Shown here: piece by piece, positions 41,524 to 50,284 of the stretch
Layout: each line of letters opens with the position of its first letter
Numbering within the stretch: position 1 is the stretch's first letter
Made by a program: the position numbers and the translations under genes
Assembly: GCF_030317035.1 (NCBI RefSeq)
Contig: NZ_JASZYK010000006.1
Location: forward strand, 186,001 to 250,000
DNA: 64,000 nt
Direction: 5' to 3'
DNA from: Variovorax sp. J22G73
Lineage (GTDB): Bacteria > Pseudomonadota > Gammaproteobacteria > Burkholderiales > Burkholderiaceae_C
Notes under the pieces: model-generated
The model's database searches: none
The model's input: only the letters and a program-made list of their open reading frames with translations
Told to the model about the DNA's origin: nothing

Positions 41524-43127
41524 GCGGCGGCCTTCAAAGGCTCGTCATGCTCGTGGCTCTCGTGATGCCCGCCCCCCATGTGCGCGCCGATCACGTGCCG
41601 TTCGGCGCCCGCCGCGGGCGTTTCGAACACGATCTGCCCGTCGCTCATCACCACGATGCGGTCGGCCAGCTCGAGCAGTTCGTCGAGGTCTTCGCTGATC
41701 AGCAGCACCGCCCCGCCCTTCTCGCGCACCTGCACGATGCGCGAGTGGATTTCCGCCACGGCCGCGAAGTCGAGCCCGAACACGGGGTTGGCGGCAATCA
41801 GCACATTGATGTCCCCGGCCAGTTCGCGCGCCAGCACCGCGCGCTGCACGTTGCCACCCGAAAGGCTGCGAATGGGCGCGCCTTCGCCCTGCGTCTTCAC
41901 GCCGTACTCCGCGATCCATTCGCGCGCCCGGCTGCGCCAGTACGGAAAGCTCAGCACGCCGCCGCGCGACAGCGGCGGCCGGTCGAAATCGCGCAGCGCC
42001 ATGTTCTCCGCCACGCTCAGGTCGCCCACGCAGGCATTGCGCAGCGGCTCCTCGGGCAGGCTGCGCACCTTGAGTTCGCGGTTCTCAGCGCGGTGCGCGT
42101 TGTAGGGCTGCCCCATCACCGTGACCTTGCCGGCAAGGCGCGGGCGCTGGCCGACCAGTGCTTCGACCAGTTCGCGCTGCCCGTTGCCCGACACACCCGC
42201 CACGCCGAGAATTTCCCCGGCGCGCACCGACAGGCTCAGGTCGTGCAGCGCCAGCGTGCCGCGGTCGCCCTGCGCCTTCAGTCCCTCGACCTTCAGCCCG
42301 ATGGGCGCATTGGCCGCCACGGGCTTGCGGGTGAACGGCGCCGACGATGCCGCCGCCTGCTCGCCGCCCATCATGGCCTGCGCCAGTTGCGCGGGGCTGG
42401 TGTCGGCCACGCGGCAGTGGTGCACCGCCTTGCCGCGCCGCAGCACCGTCACGCTGTCGGCATAGGCCATCACTTCGCGAAACTTGTGCGTGATGATGAG
42501 CACGGTGCACATGCCGCTGCGCGCGAATTCGCGCACGTGGCCCAGCACCTCGTCGGCTTCCTGCGGGGTGAGCACCGAAGTCGGCTCGTCGAGGATGAGC
42601 AGGCGCGGCTTCAGGTACAGCTGCTTCAGCAGTTCCAGCTTCTGCTTCTCGCCCGCCGCCAGCTCCGACGGCCGCACATCAAGGTCGAGGCTGAACGGCG
42701 TGGTCGCGAGAAAGGCGCGCAACTCCGCGCGCTTCGTCTTCCAGTCGATCAATGCCGGTGTCTTACCCCCGGCGAGCAGCAGGTTCTCCGCCACCGTCAT
42801 GCCCGGCGCCAGAGTGAAGTGCTGGTAGACCATGCCGATGCCGAGCGCGCGCGCCACGATGGGGTTGGCGATGTCCTGCTCGCGCCCGTCGATCAGGATG
42901 CTGCCTTCTTCCGCGCGCTGAAAGCCCGCCACGCACTTCACCAGCGTGCTCTTGCCCGCCCCGTTTTCCCCCAGCAGCGCATGCACAGTGCCGGGCTCGA
43001 CGCGCATGGTCACGCTGTCCATCGCGGTGAACGCGCCGAAGCGCTTGGTGAGCTTGTAGGTGTCCAGCGCGAGCGCGCCGCTTGCCGCGGGGAGGCCGCC
43101 GATGGCCCGGGATGATGTGGCGCTCAT
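41520..43127 (-). CDS. ABC transporter ATPase, two-domain, nucleoside/BMP type
   Basis: A 535-residue double ATPase. Domain 1 has Walker A GENGAGKST, signature LAAGEKQKLELL and Walker B LLILDEPTSVLTP. Domain 2 has the degenerate loop GVSGNGQREL and signature LSGGNVQRAVLAREL, as in BMP-type (NupO/YufO-like) transporters. A His/Glu-rich tail (HHESHEHDE) ends the protein. It powers the permeases at 44899 and 45884 with the binding protein at 47004. It lies between two related cysteine hydrolases, so its cargo is probably a ureide rather than a nucleoside. Confidence 0.9.
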   Translation of the reverse strand: MSATSSRAIGGLPAASGALALDTYKLTKRFGAFTAMDSVTMRVEPGTVHALLGENGAGKSTLVKCVAGFQRAEEGSILIDGREQDIANPIVARALGIGMVYQHFTLAPGMTVAENLLLAGGKTPALIDWKTKRAELRAFLATTPFSLDLDVRPSELAAGEKQKLELLKQLYLKPRLLILDEPTSVLTPQEADEVLGHVREFARSGMCTVLIITHKFREVMAYADSVTVLRRGKAVHHCRVADTSPAQLAQAMMGGEQAAASSAPFTRKPVAANAPIGLKVEGLKAQGDRGTLALHDLSLSVRAGEILGVAGVSGNGQRELVEALVGQRPRLAGKVTVMGQPYNAHRAENRELKVRSLPEEPLRNACVGDLSVAENMALRDFDRPPLSRGGVLSFPYWRSRAREWIAEYGVKTQGEGAPIRSLSGGNVQRAVLARELAGDINVLIAANPVFGLDFAAVAEIHSRIVQVREKGGAVLLISEDLDELLELADRIVVMSDGQIVFETPAAGAERHVIGAHMGGGHHESHEHDEPLKAAA

Positions 43128-43182
43128 GTCATGTATTCCTGTGAACAGCCGATCAACGACTGCCCTGAAGGCTCGCGGCACC

Positions 43183-43893
43183 TCATAGCACCGCCAACAG
43201 AGCAGCAGAACCCGCATGCGCCCCGAACACGCCACCCTGCATCGTGATCATCTTCAGCGCGGCAAGATGGTTGCCGTGGTCCGTCGCAGCCGTGCAGTCC
43301 GACAACAGCAAACACTCGAACCCACGGTCGTTCGCGTCGCGCATCGTCGTGTGCACGCACACGTCCGTGGTGATGCCCGCGAGGATCAGGTTCTCGATGC
43401 CGCGCGTGCGAAGGATCAGTTCCAGGTCCGTGGCATAGAACGAGCCTTTGCCCGGCTTGTCGATCACCACCTCGCCCGGCCACGGCGCCAGCTCGGGAAT
43501 GATGTTCCACCCCGGCTCCCCGCGCACCAGGATGCGCCCGCACGGCCCGTCGTCGCCGATGCCCACGCCGTTCGCGCCGATCTGCCGCGAACGCCAGCGC
43601 TTGTTCGCGGGCAGGTCGGCCAGGTCCGGGCGATGGCCCTCGCGCGTGTGGATGATGTGAAAGCCCAGCGGACGCAACGCCGCCAGCGTGCGCGCGATCG
43701 GCTCGATGGGCGCCTGCACCAGCGACAGGTCGTAGCCCATCACGTCCACATAGCCGCCCTTGCCGCAGAAGTCGGTCTGCATGTCGATCACGATCAGCGC
43801 CGTGTTGTCGGGCCGCAGCGCGCCGTTGTACGGCCAGGCATAGGGCTCGGCGGCGACGTGACGCTCAGTGGTGTTTGCGACGGGTGTGGTCAT
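43183..43893 (-). CDS. biuH: biuret hydrolase (isochorismatase-like)
   Basis: A 236-residue cysteine hydrolase with D37 (IVIDMQTDFCGKGGYVD), K146 (VVIDKPGKG) and C179 (GITTDVCVHTTM). From memory of the Rhizobium leguminosarum biuret hydrolase, the whole run PYNGALRPDN, MGYDLSLVQAPIEPI, HTREGHRPDLADLPANKRWR and GPCGRILVRGEPGW is shared, which strongly suggests BiuH. It converts biuret to allophanate and ammonia; the allophanate hydrolase is at 52973. It is 8 bp after the formamidase gene. Confidence 0.88.
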   Translation of the reverse strand: MTTPVANTTERHVAAEPYAWPYNGALRPDNTALIVIDMQTDFCGKGGYVDVMGYDLSLVQAPIEPIARTLAALRPLGFHIIHTREGHRPDLADLPANKRWRSRQIGANGVGIGDDGPCGRILVRGEPGWNIIPELAPWPGEVVIDKPGKGSFYATDLELILRTRGIENLILAGITTDVCVHTTMRDANDRGFECLLLSDCTAATDHGNHLAALKMITMQGGVFGAHAGSAALLAVL

Positions 43894-43900
43894 GGCGCGT

Positions 43901-44893
43901 TCATCCAGCGTAGTTGCGTTCGGGCGGCGCGAAGCCGCAGCTGGTGCCGTCGGTCACCTTCACGTCGGCGCTCCACGGCAGCTTGTAGGTGCCGGCCGCC
44001 ATGTCGTGCATGTAGGTGTAGGGGCAGTCCTGCGCACCGCCCTTCACCGCCACGTAGCCGCGGTGGTAGAGCTGGTAGATGTTGTTCTCCACGCCCCAGC
44101 CCGTGCGCGCCTCGCGCACCAAGTCGGGCCGCAGCTCGGCGGTGATGATCTCGTCGACACGCCCGCCGCCCTCGACCATCACCGTGCCGTCGAAGCTGCA
44201 GAACATGCCTTCGCCCATCGAGTCGAAGGTGCCGTCGCTGCCGCACAGGCACACGCTCGCGGTGTAGGCCAGGTTGCAGAAGGCGTTGGCCTGGTTGGTG
44301 ATCTTCCAGGCGTGGCGAATGGGCGCGGTGTAGCCCGCCGTGCGCAGGATGATGTCGGCGCCCTTGTACGCGGCCTCGCGCGCCATCTCGGGGAACATGC
44401 CGTCGTGGCAGATGATGAGCGCCAGCTTGCTGCCGTTGGGGCCGTCGCACACCGGAATGCCCAGGTTGCCCGGCTCCCAGGGCTCCACCGGCACCCACGG
44501 ATGCAGCTTGCGGTAGTAGAGCCTGATGTCGCCCTGGTCGTCGATGATCAACCCGCTGTTGTAGGGGTTGCCGCCGGGGTTGGCCTCCATGATCGAGAAG
44601 CAGCCCCAGATGCGGTGCTCGATGCAGGCCTGCCTGAAGGCCGCCACCTCGGGGCCGTCGAGCGTGCACATGATCTCCGGGTTGGTGTCCATCGACAGGC
44701 CGTGCAGCGCGTACTCGGGGAACACCACGAGGTCCATGTGGCCCTGGTTGCGCCGCGCCTTGCCGACCAGCTCGCACACGCGGCGCGTCTGCGCGGCCAG
44801 GTCGGCCGGCGTCTTCACGTCGGGCAGTTGCAATTGCACCAGCCCGACCACCACGCCGTGCGCCGATTTGTTGAGGCCTCCGAAACCGCTCAT
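43901..44893 (-). CDS. amiF: formamidase
   Basis: A 330-residue nitrilase-fold enzyme with catalytic E60 (VVFPEYALHG), K129 (YRKLHPWVPVEPW) and C162 (IICHDGMFPEMAREAAYKGAD). The length and the downstream GWGVENNIYQL and RGYVAVKGGAQDCPYTYMHDM match AmiF, which hydrolyses formamide to formate and ammonia. Related amides could also be substrates here. It follows the permease gene by 5 bp in the ureide cluster, so formamide or a similar short amide may be a by-product or co-substrate. Confidence 0.9.
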   Translation of the reverse strand: MSGFGGLNKSAHGVVVGLVQLQLPDVKTPADLAAQTRRVCELVGKARRNQGHMDLVVFPEYALHGLSMDTNPEIMCTLDGPEVAAFRQACIEHRIWGCFSIMEANPGGNPYNSGLIIDDQGDIRLYYRKLHPWVPVEPWEPGNLGIPVCDGPNGSKLALIICHDGMFPEMAREAAYKGADIILRTAGYTAPIRHAWKITNQANAFCNLAYTASVCLCGSDGTFDSMGEGMFCSFDGTVMVEGGGRVDEIITAELRPDLVREARTGWGVENNIYQLYHRGYVAVKGGAQDCPYTYMHDMAAGTYKLPWSADVKVTDGTSCGFAPPERNYAG

Positions 44894-44898
44894 GTCGT

Positions 44899-45822
44899 TC
44901 AGCTCCTTGTCGATGAAAGTTCGCCGGGGCTGCCGACGGCCGCGCTGCCGGGCTTGCAGGTGAACACCAGGATCACCAGCGTGAGCACGTAGGGCACGGT
45001 GTTGAACAGGTGGTAGCCCCAGCCGATGCCGATGGACTGCAGCGCCGGCCCGATGGCGCCCGCGCCGCCGAACAGCAGCGCCGCGCCCACGCAGCGCAAC
45101 GGGCTCCAGCGCGCGAAGATCACCAGCGCCACGGCGATCAGGCCCTGGCCGCTGGAGATGCCCTCGTTCCAGCTGCCCGGATAGAACAGCGTGAGCGACG
45201 CACCGCCCAGCCCCGCGATGAAGCCACCCGCCGTCGTTGCCGCGATGCGCAGGCCCGACACCGAATAGCCGAGCGCGCGCGTGGCCTGCGCCGAGTCGCC
45301 CGCCATGCGCACCAGCAGGCCGGCACGCGTGCGCGCGAAGCCCCACCACAAGAGCACCGCGAGCGCGACGCCGATGGGCACCAGCGCGTTGAGCTGCAGC
45401 GCCGAACGCACCACCGTGTTGTCGCTCCAGAAGCCCAGCGGAATGGCGGGGATCTGCGGTGCTTGCGGCTGGATGAGCGGCTTGCCGAGGTAGAAGGCCA
45501 GCCCCGTGCCCAGCAGCATCAGCGCGATGCCGGTGGCCACGTCGTTCACCCGGTCGAGCGAACACAGCAGGCCATGCAGCAGCGCGAGCAGCGAACCGGC
45601 CACCGCGCCGATCAGCACGCCCAGCCAGGCCGAGTCGGTGAGGTAGGCGCCGCCGAAAGCCGCCATGGCCGACAGCACCAGCACGCCTTCGAGGCCGAGG
45701 TTGATGCGGCCCGATTTCTCGGTGAGGCACTCGCCCAGGCTCACGAAGAGAAAGGGCGCGCCCACGCGCAATGCGCCGCCGACGATGCCGGCGACCAGCG
45801 CGATCCATTGGTCGGCAGTCAT
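44899..45822 (-). CDS. ABC transporter permease (NupQ/YufQ-like)
   Basis: A 307-residue permease of the BPD_transp_2 family. It has about eight hydrophobic segments and the typical EKSGRINLGLEGVLVLSAMAAF near the N-terminus. LGYSVSGLRIAATTAGGFIAGLGGA is characteristic of nucleoside/BMP-type importers. It pairs with the permease at 45884; the ATPase is at 41520. Ends GELSSTRS. Confidence 0.9.
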   Translation of the reverse strand: MTADQWIALVAGIVGGALRVGAPFLFVSLGECLTEKSGRINLGLEGVLVLSAMAAFGGAYLTDSAWLGVLIGAVAGSLLALLHGLLCSLDRVNDVATGIALMLLGTGLAFYLGKPLIQPQAPQIPAIPLGFWSDNTVVRSALQLNALVPIGVALAVLLWWGFARTRAGLLVRMAGDSAQATRALGYSVSGLRIAATTAGGFIAGLGGASLTLFYPGSWNEGISSGQGLIAVALVIFARWSPLRCVGAALLFGGAGAIGPALQSIGIGWGYHLFNTVPYVLTLVILVFTCKPGSAAVGSPGELSSTRS

Positions 45823-45883
45823 TGGAATACCTCCGTGCTTCGCACTGCGGTGCGACCTTGCTTGGGGCGGCCCGGCGCGGCGG

Positions 45884-46984
45884 TCATACGACAGCACTCC
45901 TGTCGTAGTTCGTGTCGTAGTGGGTGTCGTAGGTTTTCGCCTCGGGCAGCATCCGGTCCCCGAACTTCTTCCAGTTGACCGTGCGCAGGCCCTCGCTCGC
46001 CAGGATCAGCACGAAGGCGATGCCCTGCAGCACCAGCACCGACGCATCGGGCAGGCCGAGCCGCCGCTGCAGCAGGCTGCCCGCCGCGCCGAAGCCGCCG
46101 AACAGGATGGCCACCGGCACGATGGCCAACGGGTTGTGCCGCGCGATGAACGACACCAGGATGCCCGCGTAGCCGTAGCCCGCGATCAGCGAGGCGTTGG
46201 CGTTGGTGTGCACCGCCGCCACCTCCACCGCGCCCGCCAGCCCCGCGCAGGCACCGCCCAGCCCGCAGGCCGACAGGATGAGCCGCGTGGCCGGCAGCCC
46301 CACCAGCTGCGCGGTGCGCGGGTTGCCGCCCACCACGCGCACCGAGAAGCCCGAGGCCGTGGCGCGCAGCCACCAGCCGAGTCCCAGGCACGCCACCACG
46401 CCGATGGCCAGGCCCCAGTGGATGTCGGAGCCGCCGATGCCGCCGATGAGCAGCCCGTCGTTCAGCGCGTAGGTCGAGGGCTTGTTCAGGCTGGCCGGGT
46501 CGCGCAGCGGCCCTTCGACCAGGTGCTTGAAGATGCCGATGGCGATGTAGGCCAGCAGCAGGCTGCTGATGGTCTCGTTGATGCCGCGAAACTGCCGCAG
46601 CCAACCCGCGAGCACGATCCACAGCCCGCCCACCACGGCGCCCGCGATGCAGACGACGACCGTGCCAACGACGTTGCCCGGCAGCGGCACCGCATGCGCG
46701 AGCGCCGCGCACGCCAGCCCGCCGAGCACCAGCGCGCCTTCGCCGCCGATGATGATCAGCCCGGCGCGCGCGGGCAGCGCCACGCACAGCGCGGTGAGCA
46801 TCAGCGGCGCGGCGCGCTGCAGCGTGTTCTGCCAGGAGAACCAGTCGCCGAACGCGCCCTTGAACAGCGTGGTCCACACCTCCACCGGGTCGACCCCGGC
46901 GAAGGCCACCACCAGGCCGAACAACAGCAGCGCCGCCGCGATGGCGAACACCGGCAGGGCGAATTCCTTGAGTGCGTGGCGCAT
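45884..46984 (-). CDS. ABC transporter permease (NupP/YufP-like)
   Basis: A 366-residue permease with about nine hydrophobic segments. It has LPARAGLIIIGGEGALVLGG and RGINETISSLLLAYIAIGIF, typical of the first permease of BMP-type nucleoside importers. The C-terminus contains the repeat YDTHYDTNYDR, produced by a 12-bp tandem repeat. Partners are 44899, 41520 and 47004. Confidence 0.9.
   Translation of the reverse strand: MRHALKEFALPVFAIAAALLLFGLVVAFAGVDPVEVWTTLFKGAFGDWFSWQNTLQRAAPLMLTALCVALPARAGLIIIGGEGALVLGGLACAALAHAVPLPGNVVGTVVVCIAGAVVGGLWIVLAGWLRQFRGINETISSLLLAYIAIGIFKHLVEGPLRDPASLNKPSTYALNDGLLIGGIGGSDIHWGLAIGVVACLGLGWWLRATASGFSVRVVGGNPRTAQLVGLPATRLILSACGLGGACAGLAGAVEVAAVHTNANASLIAGYGYAGILVSFIARHNPLAIVPVAILFGGFGAAGSLLQRRLGLPDASVLVLQGIAFVLILASEGLRTVNWKKFGDRMLPEAKTYDTHYDTNYDRSAVV
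45901..45936. repeat. 12-bp tandem repeat (x3) in the permease 3' end
   Basis: Three 12-bp units begin TGTCGTAG at 45901, 45913 and 45925. They encode the YDT-type tetrapeptide repeat at the C-terminus of the permease. A TACGACA-N7-TGTCGTA inverted repeat overlaps the first unit. Confidence 0.85.
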
Positions 46985-47003
46985 GACGGCGGTGCGCTGG
47001 GCT

Positions 47004-48122
47004 TCAAACAGAGCCGACGACGCCTTCGACGAGGTAGTTCATCTTCTCGAGTTCGAGGTCGTTCTGCTTCAGGACCTTGCCCGCGGGCACCACGATTGCG
47101 CCCTTGTTGTCCTTGATGCCGTCCTTGAAGATGTCGAAGCTGCCCGCGATCATCCTGGCCTTGATGTCGTCGGCCTGCTTCTTCGCGGCGTCCGGCACCA
47201 TGGGGCCGTAGGCCGACATCTTCACGTAGCCCTCCTTCAGGCCGCCGCGCAGGAAGTTGGGGTGCGGCTTGCCGGCCTGGGCCGCGTCGATGATGGTCTT
47301 GTAGGCCGTGAGCCAGTTCCACTCGGCCCCGGTCAGGTACGCGTTGGGCGCCAGCTTGGCCTGGCTCGCGTGGTAGCCGCAGACCATCTTGCCGCGCTTG
47401 GCCGCCGTCTCGACCACCACCTTGGGGCCGTCCACGTGCATGGTGAACACGTCGCAGCCCTGGTCGGCCAGGCTGTTGGTGGCCTCGGCCTCCTTCACGG
47501 CCATCGACCAGTCGCCGGTGAAGATCACGCTGCAGGTGATGTTCGGCTTGACCGAGCGCGCACCGAGCGTGAAGGCGTTGATGTTGCGCAGCACCTGCGG
47601 AATGGGCTTGGCCGCGACGAAGGCGATCTTGTTGCTCTTGGTCATGTGCGCGGCGATCACGCCGTTCAGGAACTGGCACTCGTCGATGTAGCCGAAGAAG
47701 CTGCCCACGTTCTTCGGGTGCTTGCCTTCGGTCCACAGGCCGCCGCAGTGCGAGAAGCGCACGTCGGGGTTCTTGGGCGCCACCGCGAGGATGTGCGGGT
47801 CGAAGTAGCCGAACGAGGTGGGAAACAGCAGCTTGGCGCCGTCCTGCGAAATCATGCCGGCCATGGTCTTCTGCACGGCGGCGGTCTCGGGCACGTTCTC
47901 TTCTTCCACCACCTTGATGCCGGGCATCTTCTTCACTTCGGCGGCGGCCTGCGCGTGCGCCTGGTTGTAGCCGTAGTCGTCGCGCGCGCCGACGTAGATC
48001 ACGCCGACGGTCAATGGCTTGGCCTGCGCGCCCGCGAGCGCGCTCCAGCTGCCTAGCGAACCGGCGGCGCCCAGCGCGGCCAGGGTCTTGAGGGAATCGC
48101 GGCGATTGAATTGGCTGGTCAT
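47004..48122 (-). CDS. BMP-family ABC substrate-binding protein
   Basis: A 372-residue exported protein with a Tat-type signal (FNRRDSLKTLAALGAAGSLG, ending AGAQA). The BMP fold follows with VGVIYVGARDDYGYNQAHAQAAAE, LLFPTSFGYFDPHILAVAPKNPDV and GYIDECQFLNGVIAAHM. BMP proteins typically bind nucleosides or lipid ligands. Among ureide hydrolases it more likely binds a urea-like molecule. TACAAGTTG lies about 20 bp upstream of the ATG and recurs upstream of atzF. Confidence 0.9.
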   Translation of the reverse strand: MTSQFNRRDSLKTLAALGAAGSLGSWSALAGAQAKPLTVGVIYVGARDDYGYNQAHAQAAAEVKKMPGIKVVEEENVPETAAVQKTMAGMISQDGAKLLFPTSFGYFDPHILAVAPKNPDVRFSHCGGLWTEGKHPKNVGSFFGYIDECQFLNGVIAAHMTKSNKIAFVAAKPIPQVLRNINAFTLGARSVKPNITCSVIFTGDWSMAVKEAEATNSLADQGCDVFTMHVDGPKVVVETAAKRGKMVCGYHASQAKLAPNAYLTGAEWNWLTAYKTIIDAAQAGKPHPNFLRGGLKEGYVKMSAYGPMVPDAAKKQADDIKARMIAGSFDIFKDGIKDNKGAIVVPAGKVLKQNDLELEKMNYLVEGVVGSV

Positions 48123-48208
48123 GACGTACTCCGTTGCTCGATACAAGTTGAAGGACTGGAAGGAAGAAAGTGGCAGAGAGGCAAAGCAGGTGCCGCGTGG
48201 CGCGTGCC

Positions 48209-48592
48209 TCAGCCCAGCAGGCTGACGTGCGCGGAGACCACGCGCCAGCCCTCGGGCGTGCGCATCCAGGTCTGGCTCTGGCGGCCGGTGCGCGCGGCGC
48301 CTTCGCGGCGGAACTCGCAGTTGGCGGTGGCAAAGTCGCGACCGTAGGTGGTAACGACGGTGATGAGCAGCTCGCGCGCCAGCCCCTGCGAGGGGCGCGA
48401 TGCGCGAAAGGCGCGGATCTCGTCGTAGCCGTAGAGGTTCTCGGTGGCGCCGTAGCGCAGCGTGGTCGGGCTGTTCCAGAACAGCTCGTCGAGCACCTCG
48501 ACCTTGTTGTGGACCAGCGCGTCTTCGTAGCGGGCGAAGGCGGCCTGCACTTCGGCCAGCACGTCGGGCAGGTTGATGTCGGTGGCGTTCAT
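48209..48592 (-). CDS. atzH: AtzH/HpxZ-like protein (DUF3225, NTF2 fold)
   Basis: A 127-residue protein: LPDVLAEVQAAFARYEDALVHNKVEVLDELFWNSPTTLRYGATENLYGYDEIRAFRASR in order (key words only). The DUF3225 family includes HpxZ of oxalurate loci and AtzH of the cyanuric acid pathway, described as acting on 1,3-dicarboxyurea to form allophanate. It overlaps the AtzE gene by 4 bp (ATGA), matching the known G-E-H order. The enzymatic role here is inferred from family and order. Confidence 0.83.
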   Translation of the reverse strand: MNATDINLPDVLAEVQAAFARYEDALVHNKVEVLDELFWNSPTTLRYGATENLYGYDEIRAFRASRPSQGLARELLITVVTTYGRDFATANCEFRREGAARTGRQSQTWMRTPEGWRVVSAHVSLLG

Positions 48593-50046
48593 GCGGGGGT
48601 CTTCTCCAGGGTGAGCGCGGCAACGGGCGCGTGCGCCACGCCGGCCGCTTCGAGCGCCGCGGCCACGCGCAGCACCAGGTCTTCGCGCCAGGGGGCGGCA
48701 ACGACCTGCACACCGATCGGCATGCTGGCGTGCGCGCCCCACACCGGCACCGCGCACACCGGCAGGCCGATGCACGAGAAGGGCTGCGTCAGCAGGCCCA
48801 TGTTCGGCCGCACCGGCAGCGTGTGGCCGTTGACCTCGAAGGTCTCGGCGCCGATGGGCGTGGCCGCGCTGGGCGTGGCCGGCGCCAGCAGGATGTCGTA
48901 ACGGCCGAACAGGCGCGCCACCGCTTCGGCGTACACCCGGCGCACGCGCTGCGCGCGCGACACCCAGGCCGCGGGCAGCAGCGCGCCGGCCAGGAAGCGG
49001 TCGCGCGACAGCGGTTCGAAGTCGTGCGCGCGGCGGCGCAGGTCGTCCAGGTGCAACGCCGCGCCTTCGGCGTTGGTGATGAGGAAGGCCGCGGCGCGCC
49101 CGGCTTCCACCAGCGGCAGCTCGACGCTGGCCTGGGCCACGCCCGCGCCCAGTGCGTCGACCACCAGCTCCACCGCAGCCAGCGCCTCGGCGCTTGCACG
49201 TTCATGAAAATAGCCGCCCAGCACGCCGATGCGCAGCCCGCGCGTGCCGTGCGCCAGCACCGGCGACACCGGCTCGGCGGCACGCTGCGCGCAGCCGGGG
49301 TCGTGCGGGTAGGCGGTGTCTTCGGGCCCCTGCATCGCGTCGTACACCAGCGCCAGGTCGCGGGTCGAGCGGGCGAAGGGGCCGAGGTGGTCCAGGCTCG
49401 ACACGAAAGGGAAGCTGCCCGTGCGCGGCAGCCGCCCGAAGGTGGGCTTCAGCCCGAACACGCCGCACAGCGAGGCCGGCACGCGGATGGAGCCGTTGGT
49501 GTCCGAGCCCAGCGTGAGCGGCACCTGCCCCGCGGCCACCGCCGCGCCCGAGCCGCCCGACGAGCCGCCCGCGATGCGCGTGAGGTCGTGCGGGTTGCGC
49601 GTGGGGCCTTCGTGGCTGTTCTCGGTGGTGAAGCCGTAGGCGTACTCGTCCATGTTCAGCGCGCCCACCAGCACGGCGCCGGCGCGCTCCAGCCGGCGCA
49701 CCAAGGCGGCGTCGGCGCGCGCGGGCGCCGTCTGCCGCTCGATCTTCGAGCCCGCGAGCGTGGGCAGGCCGGCAATGTCGAACAGGTTCTTCACCGCGAA
49801 GGGCACGCCCAGCAGCGGCAGTTCCCGCGTGCGCGCGCCCTGCGCCGAGGCGAGCGAGGCATCGACCTGCGCCGCGCGGCGCAGCGCGCGCTCGGCCAGC
49901 ACGGAAGTGAAGGCGTTGACCCGGCCGTCGGTGGCGTCCACGCGGTCGAGGCTGGCCTGCACCAGCGCGGTGGCGCTGGCGGTGCCGGTGCGCACCGCTT
50001 CGGCCATGGCGGTGGCATCGCGCGCCAGCAGCTCCGCGGCGCTCAT
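48589..50046 (-). CDS. atzE: AtzE-family amidase (1-carboxybiuret hydrolase type)
   Basis: A 485-residue amidase-signature enzyme. The triad is K86 (VPFAVKNLFDIAG), S162 (GGSSGGSGAA) and S186 (DTNGSIRVP), with RNPHDLTRIAGG preceding. It resembles AtzE, which removes ammonia from 1-carboxybiuret when paired with AtzG. The next upstream gene encodes an AtzG-like protein with a 4-bp overlap, and the downstream one an AtzH-like protein. Oxalurate amidohydrolase is a related alternative. Confidence 0.88.
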   Translation of the reverse strand: MSAAELLARDATAMAEAVRTGTASATALVQASLDRVDATDGRVNAFTSVLAERALRRAAQVDASLASAQGARTRELPLLGVPFAVKNLFDIAGLPTLAGSKIERQTAPARADAALVRRLERAGAVLVGALNMDEYAYGFTTENSHEGPTRNPHDLTRIAGGSSGGSGAAVAAGQVPLTLGSDTNGSIRVPASLCGVFGLKPTFGRLPRTGSFPFVSSLDHLGPFARSTRDLALVYDAMQGPEDTAYPHDPGCAQRAAEPVSPVLAHGTRGLRIGVLGGYFHERASAEALAAVELVVDALGAGVAQASVELPLVEAGRAAAFLITNAEGAALHLDDLRRRAHDFEPLSRDRFLAGALLPAAWVSRAQRVRRVYAEAVARLFGRYDILLAPATPSAATPIGAETFEVNGHTLPVRPNMGLLTQPFSCIGLPVCAVPVWGAHASMPIGVQVVAAPWREDLVLRVAAALEAAGVAHAPVAALTLEKTPA

Positions 50047-50249
50047 GCCTCTTTCTCCTCAGGTGCGACCGGCGAGAAATGCACCGCCGGTTCGACCGAC
50101 ATGGCCAACGGCACCGACTCGACCACCGCGGCGAAGTCGGCCGCGAGCGCGAAGTAGCGCAGCACGCCGGGGCGGTGCGCGGGCGAGAGGGGCAGCGCGA
50201 GCGCCGCGGCGGCGGCGTCGACGTAGCTTTCGATCTGCGTGGGTGTCAT
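50043..50249 (-). CDS. atzG: AtzG/HpxX-like small subunit (DUF4089)
   Basis: A 68-residue helical protein: IESYVDAAAAALALPLSPAHRPGVLRYFALAADFAAVVESVPL in key words, ending in an acidic tail. DUF4089 proteins such as AtzG bind AtzE in a GatC/GatA-like complex and stabilise it. The gene overlaps atzE by 4 bp. The protein is small but the pairing is characteristic. Confidence 0.85.
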   Translation of the reverse strand: MTPTQIESYVDAAAAALALPLSPAHRPGVLRYFALAADFAAVVESVPLAMSVEPAVHFSPVAPEEKEA

Positions 50250-50284
50250 GGAGCGGCTCCTTCTTTCGACCTGCTGTCGATGCC

